Shown piece by piece: positions 22,050 to 34,566 of a DNA stretch of 64,000 bases; position 1 is the first letter of the stretch; every line of letters starts with the position of its first letter. The position numbers and the translations under genes are program-made. The notes beneath the pieces were generated by a model. The model had not been told where the DNA came from and searched no databases. It saw only the letters and a list, made by a program, of their open reading frames with translations. This stretch comes from Apodemus sylvaticus (lineage: Eukaryota; Chordata; Mammalia; Rodentia; Muridae), in contig NC_067473.1 of the NCBI RefSeq assembly GCF_947179515.1, forward strand, positions 69,785,534 to 69,849,533, in the 5' to 3' direction.

Positions 22050-22215
22050 AGGTTTCAGAGATTGCTCAGTGGTTAAGATCAGTTTTCAGTACCCACAGGA
22101 GATTGCTCACATCTGTTTCTAACTCAAGTTTTACGGGATAAGACACACTCTTCTGACTCCAATGAGCAGGACTATGAATATGTGTAGTGCACATAAAGAC
22201 AAGCAGATACACATT
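22050..22215 (+). mobile_element. Degraded B3/B2 SINE, sense
   Basis: Contains 'agattgctcagtggttaag' (B-box region of the tRNA-derived head), 'cccacaggag', 'ctaactcaagtttta' and a 'gcacataaagacaagcag' end, matching the B3 layout. It sits 40 bp from an oppositely oriented B2, so the pair can fold back. Confidence 0.65.
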
Positions 22216-22255
22216 TATATAAACGCAAATAATTTTAACGTTAAAAAATTTAATT

Positions 22256-22416
22256 TGTTTTATGTATGAGTATACTGTTTTTGTCCTCAGACACACCAGA
22301 AGAGGGCATCAGATCTCATTACAGATGGTTGTGAGCCACCATGTGGTTGCTGGGAAATGAACTCAGGACCTCTGGAAGGGCAGTCAATGCTCTTAACCGC
22401 TGAGGCATCTCTCCAG
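22256..22416 (-). mobile_element. B2 SINE, antisense, cut by an L1
   Basis: Reads as reverse B2: 'cagacacaccagaagagggcatcagatc', 'gttgtgagccaccatgtgg', 'gctgggaaatgaactcagg' and 'ccgctgaggcatctctccag'. It stops exactly where L1 ORF2 sequence begins (tgcaatccactacata), and the last bases of the head are missing. Confidence 0.9.
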
Positions 22417-24750
22417 TGCAATCCACTACATAAACAAGCTCAAAGAAAAAAACATATGATCATTTCATTAGATGCTGAAAAAGCATTTGACAAACTTCAG
22501 CATCCTTTCATCATAAAAGTCTTGGAAAAGACAGGAATTCATACCTAAACATAGTTAAAGCAATATACAGCAAACCAGTACCCAATATCAAACTAAATGG
22601 AGAGAAACTTGAAACAATCCCACTAAAATCAGAGACTAGACAAGGCTGCCCTCTCTCTCCATATCTTTTCAATATAGTTCTAGCTAGAGCAATTAGACAA
22701 CATAAGGAGGTCAAGGGGATACAAATTGGAAAGGAAGAAGTCAAATTATCACTATTTTAAGATGACAAGATAGTATACTTAAGTGAACAAAAAACTGCAC
22801 CAGAGAACTCCTACAGCTGATAAACAACTTCAGCAAAGTGGCAGGTTATAAAATCAACTCAAGCAAATCAGTTGCCTTCCTATACTCAAAGGATAAGCAG
22901 GCTGAGAAAGAAGTTAGGGAAATGACACCCTTCACAATAGCCACAAACAGTATAAAGTATCTTGGTGTGACTCTAACCAAAGAAATGAAAGATCTATACT
23001 ACAAGAACTTCGGGTCTCTGAAGAAGGAAATTGAAGAAGACCTCAGAAAATGGAAAAATCTTCCATGCTCATGGATTGGTAGGATTAAAATAGTTAAAAT
23101 GGCCATCTTGCCAAAAGCAATATGCAGATTCAATGCAATCCCCATCAAAATCCCAACTCAGTTCTTCACAGAGTTGGAAAAAGCAATTCTCAAATTTATC
23201 TAGAATAACAAAAAACCTAGTATAGATAAAACTATTCTCAACAGTAAAAGAACTTCTGGGGGAATTAGTATCCCAGACCTCAAGCAATACTATAGAGCAA
23301 TAGTGTTAAAAACTGCATGGTATTGGCACAAGGACAGGCAAGTGGACCAATGGAATAGAATAGAAGATCCAGAAATGAATCCACACACCTATGGTCACTT
23401 GATCTTCGACAAAGGAGCCAAAAACATCCAGTGGAAAAAAGATAGCCTTTTCAACAAATGGTGCTGGTTCAACTGGAGGTCAGCATGCAGGAGAATGCAA
23501 ATTGATCCATTCTTATCTCCTTGTACTAAGCTCAACTCCATGTGGATCAAGGACCTCCACATAAAACCGACACACTGAAACTAATAGAAAAGCAACTGGG
23601 GAAGACCCTTGAGGACATGGCCACAGGGGGAAAGTTCCTGAATAGAACACCAATAGCTTATGCTCTAAGATCAAGAATTGACAAATGGGACCTCATAAAA
23701 TTACAAAGTTTATGTAAGGCAAAGGACACTGTCAAAAGGACAAAATGGCAACCAACAATTTTGGAAGAGATCTTCACCAATCCTACATCCAATAGAGGAT
23801 TAATATCGAATATATACAAAGAACTCAAGAAATTAGATCCCAGGGAACCAAATAACTCTATTTAAAAATGGGTTACAGACCTAAACAAAGAATTTTCCCT
23901 GAAGAAATTCAGATGGCCGAGAAGCACCTTAAGAAATACTAAACATCATTAGTCATTAGGGAAATGCAAATCAAAACAACCCTGAGATTTCACCTCAAAC
24001 CATTCAGAATGGCTAAGGTTAAAAACTGGAGACAGCAGGTGTTGGCAAGGATGTGGTAAAAGAGGAACACTCCCTCCACTGCTGGTGGGATTGTAAGATG
24101 GTACAACCACTATGGAAATCAGTCTGGCAGTTCCTAAGAAAACAGGACATGACACGTCCGGAGGACCCTGCTATCCCTCTCCTGGGCATATACCCAGAGG
24201 ATTCCCCAGCATGCAATAAGGACACATGTTCCACTATGTTCATAGCAGTCTTGTTTATAATAGCCAGAAGCTAGAAAACAGATATCCCTCAATGGAGGAA
24301 TGGATACAGAAAATGTGGTATATATACACAATGGAGCACTATTCAGCAATTAAAAACAATGAATTCATGAATTTTTTAAGCAAATGATTGGAACTGGAAA
24401 ATATCATCCTAAGTGAGGTAACAGAATCACAAAAGAATACACATGGAATGCAATCATTGATAGGTGGATATTAATTAGCCCTGAAGATCTGAATACTGAA
24501 GATACAATTAGTATATAAAATGATTCCCAGGAAGAAGGAAGAAGAGAGCCCTAATCCTGGAAATGCTTGATCCAGAATTGTAGGGAAGTACCAGGACAGA
24601 GAAAAGGGAGGGGGAAAGATAGGAGAATGGATGGAGAGAAGAGCACTTATGGGACATATGGGGGGGAACTGGGAAAGGGGAAAGCTTTTGGAATGTAAAC
24701 AAAGAATATAGAAAAATTTTAAAAAAGAATATATCAAATAAAAAAAAAAG
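22417..24750 (+). mobile_element. 5'-truncated L1, plus strand, with ORF2 remnant
   Basis: Starts within the ORF2 reverse-transcriptase domain (NAIHYINKLK region) and runs to a 3' UTR with a G-rich purine tract (24600-24680) and an A-rich tail near 24740-24750. ORF2 is broken repeatedly. The FADD active site reads F-stop-D-D near 22756, about eight bases are lost just upstream of it, and further shifts separate the frames 22838-23203, 23303-23578 and 23542-23865. The left junction lies in a B2 head. No convincing TSD was found. It is the only long L1 on the plus strand apart from the one at the right edge. Confidence 0.93.
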
Positions 24751-25071
24751 GAACACGCCCTACTCCAGCAGGGTCACGCCTTTCTCAGCATGAACACCAG
24801 AAAGCAGCAAATAAGAGTGGGGGAAGAAGAGTCAGGAACATGGAGACCCAGGCCAACTGGATTCATCACATAAATGCTACTAACTGGAAAAAAATAATAA
24901 TAATTTGAACCTTGGTGTGACTTTTACACTTTGAGGTTATTTAGTTGGAAATTGAACATTTTCTCAAGTGGCTAATTTATTACCAAAATTGACTGGCATT
25001 TTTATTGTTTTCAAATCCTATTTTTAACATTTTTTTAAAATCCTATTTTAAAGCATTCTTAAAAGTTTTAA
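24751..25071. other. Short spacer, nothing recognised
   Basis: A purine-rich piece (24751-24880) just after the L1 tail, then AT-rich DNA with long T runs. No feature is supported. Confidence 0.4.
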
Positions 25072-25078
25072 GCTTCCT

Positions 25079-25920
25079 TGTAGCCCACCATCCACCAAGG
25101 GGGTAGAAAACAAAGAACAAAGGGGAAGTGGAACTTTTTATAAAGGTTCTTTGGAGCAGTTCCTATTTGTGTTATCTGGAAGTCAGCAGTTCAATTCACA
25201 GGTTAGCAGCAGCAGCTCAATACACTCACAAACACCTCATGGATACACCAGCAGTCCAGTTTGGTAGAGTCAGGTTAGCAACAGCAGTGGCAGGACCTAG
25301 GAGAGACAGCCAGGCCTCAGCCTCTGCTCAATTCAGCAGGAGGGGCCAACAGGAACACCAGGAGAAGTTCTCAGCTGTGCCTCTCACAGGGAAGAAAAGA
25401 TCAACACAGAAGCAAGACCTACAAGCGTTGTACAGCTGACTGTACCAGCAAGCCCAGCTGTCTCCATCACTCCGTGGAGTCCTATTTACACCCTCCAAAC
25501 ATCACGTGTTCTCCATGTGCCTTGCCTCAGCACCGATCTTGCCTCAGCATGTGTATCCATCAGCCTGAGCCTGGGGAAGCAGCACCAAACTGCAGCACAC
25601 CACTAGAAGTGGTTTTTTTTTGTGTTTCGAGATCTATGGTGTCTTGACAAGTAGAGATCAACTACACAATGTAAGGCAGACCAATACATGCACGTTCTTA
25701 GCAAAGAATATTTCATCACTTGACCTTTCATATGCTCGCTGTAGCAGAATATTCTCACTTCTGTGTCTGCTTCAGCAAAAGTTCCTTCATGAGTCTGCTT
25801 TAGGCCTTCACACCTGTGTCAACTTTAATGAAATGTTTCTTCAAGTGTTTGCCTCAGCAAAGCACTATCTATCTGACTATTCAAAGAACCCTTAAGTTTC
25901 CACTCCAGTTGACTAAGACA
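25079..25920 (-). mobile_element. Probable solo LTR, antisense, about 840 bp
   Basis: The block has TGTAGCCC at the left and AAGACA at the right, with near-identical flanks GCTTCCT (25072-25078) and GCTCCCT (25921-25927), consistent with a 6-7-bp TSD. On the minus strand the last 70 bases carry CCTTTATAAAAAG (TATA-like) and end GGGCTACA. It includes repeated 'cttcatgagtctgc / cttcagcaaaag' style segments in the right half (25740-25870). No internal viral region is present. The family is unknown and the exact boundary is uncertain by a base or two. Confidence 0.55.
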
Positions 25921-25927
25921 GCTCCCT

Positions 25928-26904
25928 AAATAGGCTTAAAGGCATTATATTTTATCAAATATAAAGATATAGTAACTCATCTTTTTCCATATCAATTAAT
26001 CCCTAGAAAGTTGATTTTGTTTGAATGTCACTGTACAATGCAAGAGAAATATCCTCGACTAAAGAACATCTCTGTTATTTACATTTATCTATATTTGTGT
26101 AAAACTACACACTGAGATACTATGTATATTCTAAAGATCTATTGAATTTATCAGAAAAGCTCTCTCAATATTTTTCTAAAATATCACAAAAAACAAACAA
26201 ACAAATAAACACCTCATAAATCTATGGAGGAGCGCCCTTTAGCCAATAGGCTAAATAATAGCACAAAGTTAATATAGACAATGAGAAATCAGAATGTAGA
26301 GACACGCTATAATCACAGGGATGTGTTCTGAAAACCTGGAAGGTGACTGCATGGTGACAGGCCAAAGCAGATGGCCCATTTTCAAGTGGAGTGGTCAATT
26401 GAGAATGCTGAACCTAGAAATCATGTCATTCATTTCCCAAACACTGTTTCCAAATATTACCTCTTATGTGGCAAATAAAAATAAATGTATGCTGTTATGA
26501 GCCAAAGCATGCATGTGGTGGGAGCTATTGCAAATGAAATATTGTCTCTCATTAGTGTTCATTATAGTATGCTTTTCTTGATTAGTTCACTTATTTTTTT
26601 ATGTAGTCACCACTAAACATTAGCAGTGTTGACATCAGAATGAAGAGAAAGACCATATATGACATAGTGCTTTTAAATTATTCTCAAATTTGTGCATGTA
26701 CTCAGTAGAAATTATGGAATCATTTAGCATGTAAGTAAACATTGGGGGGAGATTTTAATGTTAAAAAAATCAAATTTCTATTTGCATGGAAGACATCCGA
26801 AGACAAAGCATAATATATGTTTACATAAGGTCCTAATTTGAGAATATTATAATTTTTATAATTTTTTCAGAGTTATTTTGGTATTAAAATCTATGTAATT
26901 CATA
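25928..26904. other. AT-rich DNA, nothing recognised
   Basis: Contains a short (CAAA)n run near 26190; otherwise no frame or repeat family that I can name. Confidence 0.5.
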
Positions 26905-27190
26905 AAGAGTAAGCAGCTCAGTCAGTTAGGTGCTTGTCATGCAAAAATGAATGAAAACTGCAGTTTATTTGTTAGAGTGGATATAAAAACAGCTGGGTAT
27001 AGTGGCTTGGGATTATATGTGGAGGCAAGTGGATCCCTGAGGACCTGCCAGCAATGCCTACTTGGAGATCTTCAGATAAGTAACTGAGCCTGTCCAGAAA
27101 TCAAGGTTAAAAGTAACTGAAGAACAATCCCCATTGACCTCTTGACTACCATGTACCTGCCCACACATGTGCATACACATGCAGGGACAT
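26905..27190 (+). mobile_element. Degraded B4 SINE
   Basis: An ID/tRNA-like head ('agcagctcagtcagttaggtgcttg') is joined to a B1-like right part ('agctgggtatagtggcttggg', 'ggaggcaagtggatccctgagg') and a CA-rich end ('cacacatgtgcatacacatgcag'). This head-plus-B1 layout defines B4. It is heavily diverged. Confidence 0.7.
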
Positions 27191-27469
27191 TCAAATGCAG
27201 ATATAATCTAAAACTGTGTGATCATTATATAAAAAATTGACATATATACTTACAGTATATTGGGTGTATTGTATAATCAAAAATTAACTACAAAGAAATT
27301 ATTAACATGACTTTAATGGATAATGAACGGCTATAAAGGTTAAATAACTTGGGAAAGTTCAAAACTTAGAAGAAGTCATGTTTATACTTCTCACTTACTT
27401 CTTATTCAAAATTTCTACCTTATTCCAAACTCACTGGGTCTGGTTAAGACAAAAAGGAAATTCAGAGCT

Positions 27470-28287
27470 TTTTAGGTAATATCCACATATCCCTGACTAC
27501 ATACCATGCATGTCCTTTAGAATCCTTTTGGGCCTGAATGAGTTTGGAATGAATGAGTTCCATCCATTTTCGTTCAAATTTACTAATGTCCTCATTTTTA
27601 ATAGCTGAGTAGTATTTAACTGTATAAATTTTCTCTATAAATTCTTGCATTGAGGAACATATAGGTTGTTTCCAGCCAAAAAATTCAGAATACCCACAAT
27701 AGAACTCATAGACCATACGAAGCTTAACAACAAGGAAGGCAAAAGTGTGGGTGCTTCAATCCCACTTAGAAGAGGGAACAAAAGAATCATGGGAATCAGA
27801 GAGGGAGGTATATGGGTAGGAGAGGGGAGGGGGAGGGGAAAAGGAGGGCAGAATCAGGTATGAGAAGAGACAGGAGTGAAGTCCAAGGGGCCAGGATTAT
27901 GAATGAAAATATATAGCAGTGTGGGGGTGGGGAAATGAGAGAGAAAACTACTAGAAATTCACAGATGTCAGGGGATGATAGAGGCTCCCAGGACACAATA
28001 GGGATAATGCTAGCCAAAATGCCCAACAGCAGGGAGATGGAACCTAAAGAGACCACCTCCAGCAGATAAACGTGGTCTCTATAAGTCAGCCACCCATCTC
28101 AAAACTTTTAACCCAGAACTGTTCCCGTATAAAGGAAATTCAGGAACAAAAAATGGAGCAGAGAATGAAGGAAAGGCCATCCAGAGAATGCCTCACCTTG
28201 GGATCTATCTCATCTATAGACACAAAACCCAGACACTATTGCTGATGCCAGGGTGTGCTTGCAGACAGGAGCCTGGTATGGCTATAT
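27470..28287. mobile_element. Old L1 3' piece with internal inversion
   Basis: 27470-27684 is antisense to the last part of ORF2 (minus-strand frame with 'KYYSAIKNEDISKFERKWMEL'). At about 27685 the orientation flips, and sense 3' UTR follows, starting 'cagaatacccacaa' (just past the ORF2 stop in other copies) and running to about 28287 with Lx-like 3' UTR sequence. The two parts are adjacent in the L1 map but opposite in orientation, as in twin-primed (5'-inverted) insertions. The 3' tail is missing; a DNA-transposon-like repeat follows. Confidence 0.75.
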
Positions 28288-28610
28288 GACAGGATCTAGA
28301 ATCTGTTAGGAGGAACATTGTTGTGTATTCCTGTAAGAGATTATCTAGCTTGGGCTAGGTGTGGTATGGAGACATACCCTAAATATAAGCAACCCTATTC
28401 CAGGAGCTGGGTCTAGGACTGCTACAAGGCAAAGGAATTTGGATACACCTATTCTCATCTCACTCTGATTCCTGACTGTGGATGCAATGTGAGAAGTTTC
28501 CTGACTCCTCCCACTATGCCTTCCTTGCCACAGTGGAATATGCACTAAACGTGTAAGTCCAAACAATCCTTCCCTTTTGTCAGATATAACACCACAGCAA
28601 GAGGAAAAGT
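28288..28610 (+). mobile_element. URR1-like hAT DNA transposon remnant
   Basis: The stretch contains 'tagaatctgttaggaggaacattg', 'gctgggtctaggactgc', 'tgactgtggatgcaatgtgag' and 'ccactatgccttccttgccac', and ends 'ttgtcagatataacaccacagcaag'. I recognise this as the pattern of the rodent URR1 non-autonomous hAT family. Terminal inverted repeats and an 8-bp TSD were not confirmed. Confidence 0.5.
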
Positions 28611-31600
28611 ACCAACTCCCCTTCCCTGTATATTTTCTCCCTATGCTGATTATGTCTGCAGAGTTTTGTACAAATTTATGCTGTCGTTCAGATAAGGTAA
28701 GAAATAAACCATAGGATTATCTCTTTATGCTGTGACAGTAGTTCTCATTTAATAAAAAATAAATAGGTTTTTTCTCGCTTGAAGAATTACTTTGCAAAAA
28801 TAATTAAAGAAGTTCTTAAATAATGGTACTCAAGTCTAATGTAGCACTCATTCTGATCCATCTTGGGCTTGATATTTCTGTGTGATCCATGATACACTAG
28901 CACAGTCTTGTGTGCCCATTTGATCTTTGAACTGGACAGGAACATATGTAGTACTTTCATAGAATGGAATCTTGGACCAATGATTTTGTACTAATGACAA
29001 TGACATCTAGACTGATGCAAAATTTACCCTGGAATAAAAAAATGCTTCCTCCTTCACATTTCTTTGCTGTAGTATGAAATATACCTTAAAGGAATATATC
29101 CATGTCAGGACCTTATTACTCTGGAGACTGGGTAGTAGTAATCATCACAGGGGCACATATATTAGTAAAGTGTTAGATTAATTTTTAATGTGTGATTTAA
29201 AATGTGACTTGTTTCCTCTTGAAATTATAGAACCTAGTAAAAATATACAAACAAATACTATTGTATCAAATAGTCACTGATACTAAAATCCTTTGTTTAC
29301 AATATTAATGGTTAAGTAAGAAAATACATTTTCTGTGTTGGACATAATCAAAAGGCATGGTTTCGCAATTTTGAGATTTTTGGCCCATAATAAACTTCTT
29401 CAACACAAATTTCATTACTCTAATTTCCTCTGATGTAGATGGAGTATATACAAAATTATTTCCAGTTTCCAACAAATGTTGTATTTGATACACATTGCAA
29501 CATGTGAGGCCAAATATGACTACTGAGGATTCACCTTCTTGTCTGTGCAATTTCATTAAGTGGTGCTAAGTACTTACACATTAGAACTGCACTCCTGGGA
29601 ACATGTGTGGGATTTTGTAGGTGTCAGCAAAGTGAATCTGATGAATGGCTACACTACACATAATTTATCTTGATTAGCTACAAGCCTATGATTATTTAAC
29701 GGCTTAAGCTTTTAAGGCAAACTTTTCATATTTGGAAGAGCATTTTCAAAGCTGCTTCAAAAGACGGCTACATCAGCAGAAATCTACAATTGATTTCAGT
29801 GATCTGTGGCTTCACTTATAGTCCATCCTCAGTTTTGATCTCTTGCTGTTTGTAACTTATGGTTTGCATTCTAGAAAAGCTGATTAACTGTTGTCTGAAA
29901 GTTTATATTTAGCCAAGATTTTTCTTATTTTTCTAATTCTAGAGCCTTCTGATGTTCCGGGAAGTATAAGTCGTCACTGTATAAAAAGAGAGGATTGTGT
30001 CTTATGTGCTTGTTCTGCAAATCAAATGTTGGCCCTTGATTCTCAGTAGCTGCAGCTCATCAAATGATAAAACTTCACTCTCATCTACTGTGCACTGCCT
30101 TGGCCAGCCCCATATTCTGCTGCATCAAGTAACACCTCAACCTCCAGTTTCTTCATCAGAGTTAGAGTGCGTGTGTTTCTCAAAGCTTCCTTGTATAGAG
30201 TGCTTCCTTTTAAGTCTTGCATCTATAATGCTGACAAAGGTAAATTCTGTTTCCTTGTGTTCAGGGAAATTTTTACAGCAGCTGCCAAGAGATCATCAGA
30301 TCATCAGTGGTACTATCCATCAATGTACTCATGCTCACCCATTCTCATTGACCAAGTTGGGAGCAATTCATCATCCTTAGAGATTACAGGGAAGCTTTTC
30401 ATAAGCAGTCTGTGCCTGAAACCTGTTTCTGGCATTGATTGCCAACACCTTGTATATGAGAGGATGTGTCTTCTGGAACAGTGAGACAAGATATAATCAT
30501 TTCCTAATTATTTATTTACTGAATGTCTTTTTGTCAAATAGTATTAGGTAGTGAGCGTCAGAGAATGTACATGGAAATGTTGATTGCTATAGCATTCTTC
30601 TAATAGGAATAATATATATAGTAATTTCTTCTAATAGGAATACCATATGTACTAATTTTATAAGGCCTTTCTCCAACTTCAATAAGAAGTGGAGAAATTC
30701 CACCACAAACACAATATTCCTTTTGAAATTTAAAATTTTTCAATCACATTTATAAATGTTGTATTAGTCCATCAGTCCAACAGTGCTGTGATAAATGAAA
30801 GACTGGTGTCTATGTTTCTATTGCAAAATCAACCCATTCAAGTCCTCTCCTGACACATTGCTTACCTGATAATAACAAATGAGGGTTCAAAGGCTTTTCA
30901 GACTCAGGAAAAGGATTTAGGTCACCATAGATATTATAGGTGGATCTAATCCTACATTAGAAACAAGTAGTGGCTAATTGGACAGACAAGAAAATATGAT
31001 GAAACTTATCAGCTTAGCCAGTTTTGTCAGATTCATGAAGTGAATCATTGATATAATGTATAAAACAGCAATAACATAAACAAAACAAAAACCCTACAAG
31101 CCGCTCATTTGATCCAGAGAAAGGCATTTGTGCAGAGTAGAATTTGCAGGTGGACATGCCATTAATTCTCACTCTATACAGAAGAGAAACCACAAGACCA
31201 AAAAATTCCCTTCAGGGAACTGCCAGTAGGTTCATAAGAACCCTATGGTGAAGAGTGTTTGGGAAACTTTAGCCTAAGATATTAGTTCATTCAATATTAA
31301 TATAATGTTTCCTTTAGTGATATTCATTAATAAGCGGCTTTTCAATAGTACTTGAGTTCTTTTTGCTTAAACAGAGAAATGCCTGCTGTACTAGTACAAA
31401 CCTACTGAAAATGATTATATCATAACTCCAAACGGTCCACAGGAATAGATTTAATATAGCAAATCCCAGTGACTTGTGATGATTTTTAGTTACAGGTTGA
31501 TTTTGTACTATATTAAAATTGGGTCGTGCACGTTGTTACTATGGAATTAGAATGGAATGAAATGGATGAGAAATCAATATGCTGATGGAAAGAAGGAGAA

Positions 31601-31829
31601 ATGAGTTCAGAGCTGACTCTTCCTATTGATTTTTAAATGATCTAGGACAAGGTCCTAATTCATTGGTGCACTTCACATTAAAATTGTCTAATAATGAGAG
31701 AGCTAACCTGAAGGATATTGCTCCATGCTTGATCTGATGTACATGAACCAAGGAGCAAAGCCTGGAACATGAAAAGAATGGATAACTAATATCTCATCTT
31801 TCCATGATAGTCTAGTGCTCACTTTGAGT
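28611..31829. other. 3.2 kb without recognised genes or repeats
   Basis: AT-rich. Two overlapping plus-strand frames at 29997-30380 and 30167-30484 (127 and 105 codons) lie in a slightly less AT-rich part, but the peptides look like no family I know and codon patterns do not persuade me. A tandem-like pair 'taataggaatawyata' occurs near 30600-30650. Confidence 0.5.
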
Positions 31830-33840
31830 GTACCACTCCTGGGCATATACCCAAAGATGTTCCAACATATAACAAGGACACATGCTCCACTATGTCTATA
31901 GCAGACTTATTTATAATAGCCAGAAGCTGGAAAGAACCCAGATGTCCTTCAACAGAGGAATGGATACAGAATACATGATACATTTACACAATAGAGTACT
32001 ACTCAGCTATTAAAACCAATGAATTCATGAAATACTTAAGCAAATGCTTGGACCTAGAAAATATCATCCTGAATGAAGTAACCCAATCACAAAGGAGTCA
32101 CACGGTGTGCACTCACTAATAAGTGGGTATTAGCCCAAAAGCTCAGAATACCCAAGACACTATTCACAGACCACATGAAGCTCAAGAAAAAGGAAGACTA
32201 AGTGTGGGTGCTTTGGTCCTTCTTAGAAGATGCAACAAAACCCTCATGGGAGTAAATACGGAGACAAAGTGTAGAGCAGAGACTGAAGGAAAGGCCATCC
32301 AGAGACCGACCCATCTGGGGATCCATTCCATATACAATTACCAAAAGCAGACACTATCATGGATGCCAAGAAGTGCATGCAAACAGGAGCCTGATATAGA
32401 TGTCTCCTGAGGGGTCTTGCCAGTGCCTGACATATACAGAGGTGGCTGCTCGCAGCAAACGATTGAACTGATCACAGGGTCTCCAATGGAGGAGTGAGAG
32501 AAAGGACTGAAGAAGCTGAAGGGGTTTGCAACCACAAAGGAAGAACAACAATATCAAACAACCGGAGCTCCCAGGGTCTAAACCACCTACTGCCACAGAC
32601 CACCTCAGCCAGGTATGGAGGTCCCTGGGATGAGGTTTCTCAAAGTTCCGGTAGGTAAGGATTCAGCAGCAGTGACAATCAAACAAACACAGAGGCAGTT
32701 TGAATGTGAATGTATTTTGCAGCTCTCAAGCAGGGGATTTTATACATTAAAAACCAAACATAACAACTCTTAGAAACCATATCCAGCAAAACAATCACTA
32801 ACACCAACACAAATCATTTGGCACCGTAAAATACAAAAATTATCCAAGCATTACAACTCTGAAACTACATGTTCAGTTAATCACAAACAGAACAGGTAAT
32901 ATCATTATTAATAATATAAATCATCAAAATATAACAATTCTAAAAGAATGTATTCAATAGGGTAGTTGTCTAAGGTTAGTGGTAAATAAATCTTTATGGT
33001 CAGTGGTCTTAACTGCTGAGCTAACTTTCCAGCCCCATATGGTTAATTATTATTTAACATCTAATGCCTGATTTTTAACAAATCTTCAATGCATAAATTT
33101 AAACTATTTTAATACTTTCTAATTAAGGCTTTCTTTACCATATACCAAAACCCACCTCCAATTATATATGTGTAGCCAAATGAAATTTTCTTGTTGGGAA
33201 AGCTTTTATCTATCATAATAATTTTGTAAATAATTTGAAAATTAAAGCACTGGTTTCCCCAGAGATAAGGTCATATTAGTGATCCCACCTCTAAGTGGTG
33301 GTTTCATACCCATTATTCTTGCTTAACATCATGGTCTAGGCTTCCAGAAACCTATAACTAAGAAAAGAAATGAAAGAGAACAAAACAGAAATGTTGACAT
33401 GAGAACTATGGATCAATATGTTTGCTCTGGCCAAGAGTTCCACAACTGCTTCCAGAAGACCTTCTTCTTTTGAAGTCTAATGCCTCAGACTGTGAAACTT
33501 GTCACATAGATTCTACTGGGGTCAGTGTGGCAACCAACAATGGAGTACACTTGGAGGGACTCATGGTTCCAGCAGTATACATAGCAGAGGACAGCCTTGT
33601 TGGGCATCAATGGGAGAAGAGGCCTTGATGCTGGGAAGGCTCAATGCTTCATTGTAGGGGAATGAAAGGGTGGGGAAGCTGGAATAGGTAGGTGGGTGGT
33701 TGGGGGATCACCCTCATAGAAGCAGGAAGAGGGAGCATGGGATAGGGGTTTCTGGGGGGGGGGAAGTCAGGAAAGGGGATAACATTTGAAATGTAAATAA
33801 ATAAATATCCAATAAAAAATACAAAAAAGAAAAACAAAAG
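31830..33840 (+). mobile_element. 5'-truncated L1 3' end, split by an LTR
   Basis: Sense ORF2 end from 31830 ('accactcctgggcatatacc') through the ORF2 terminus near 32130, then 3' UTR to 32584. After the LTR the 3' UTR resumes at 33539 with 'atggagtacacttgg' and ends with AATAAATAAATATCC and an A-rich tail near 33840. The two halves are collinear. Reading frames are broken. No TSD for the L1 itself was identified. Confidence 0.88.
32591..33532 (-). mobile_element. Solo LTR inside an L1 3' UTR, 942 bp, near-perfect 6-bp TSD
   Basis: Plus strand begins tgccacag and ends gtgtggca, so the termini form the inverted repeat TGCCACA/TGTGGCA. ACCTAC (32585-32590) and ACCAAC (33533-33538) flank it, a 6-bp TSD with one change; the L1 sequence normally reads ACCAAC here. 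Minus-strand TGTATAAAATCCCC (around 32738-32751) is a TATA box near the 3' end of the LTR, giving the orientation. A small antisense B2 head-like piece (32990-33036) lies within it. No internal viral genes are present. Confidence 0.85.
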
Positions 33841-33867
33841 GAAAAAGGCAAAATGCAAAACTCAATT

Positions 33868-34140
33868 CAGAATGCATTGAAGCTATTTATTTTCATTTAC
33901 TTATATATTATTGGATTCATAATACTATTTGGATAATATATTTTGAGGTTATAATTAGATCATTTCCCCTTTGACCTTTATTCCCTCCAAATCCTTAGAT
34001 GTAACTTCTTTCAAACACATACTCTATTTTCTTTCCTTGTAACTTCTATGCATGTTTTTGTGTGTGGGCATATATTCCTCAATAATACTACCTGTTCAGT
34101 ATATTTGATCTTACATATTTGTTTATAGTTTCAGGACTCA
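33868..34140 (-). mobile_element. Probable old L1 3' end, antisense
   Basis: T/A-rich start, then 'catttcccctttgacctttattccctcc', 'tttgtgtgtgggcatatattcctcaat' and 'acctgttcagtatatttgatcttac'. This resembles the antisense 3' UTR of older murid L1s. No ORF2 is attached. Confidence 0.5.
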
Positions 34141-34566
34141 CTAGTTAAAGACTGTCAAATAGAAGCATTAAAGATCATTAACTTATAATGCACATTTTTT
34201 GATAAGGGGCAACTTAATTTAGTATATCTAAATAAGTGTAAGTAAACAGTTAAAAGTATTTGTGTTCATATCTCTGACTTTTCTTAAAAGATACTTTGTA
34301 CATCACAATCCTAATACAATTGCTTCAGGCATTTGTATCAAATTTTAGTCCACTGTACAAACTAACTTCAGGACAAAATTGGAGCATAATACTTATTTTT
34401 AAATTGCTGTAACAGGCAATAATATCTCTAATGAATAGTGCTGAATATAAAGGGATTGAGAAGAAAATTAGCACAAACTTTGATAAACTAATCAAGGAAA
34501 GTCATTAAAGCCTTGGTTTAGTTCTGGATTCAAATGGACATAACTGAATTTTTCCTCCTCATTAAA
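34141..34566. other. AT-rich spacer, nothing recognised
   Basis: No frame or repeat visible. Confidence 0.5.

Noticed and set aside
29997..30484. Two overlapping 105-127-codon frames as a host gene
   Set aside because: No recognisable domain, no splice or start context, and the overlap in different frames suggests chance.
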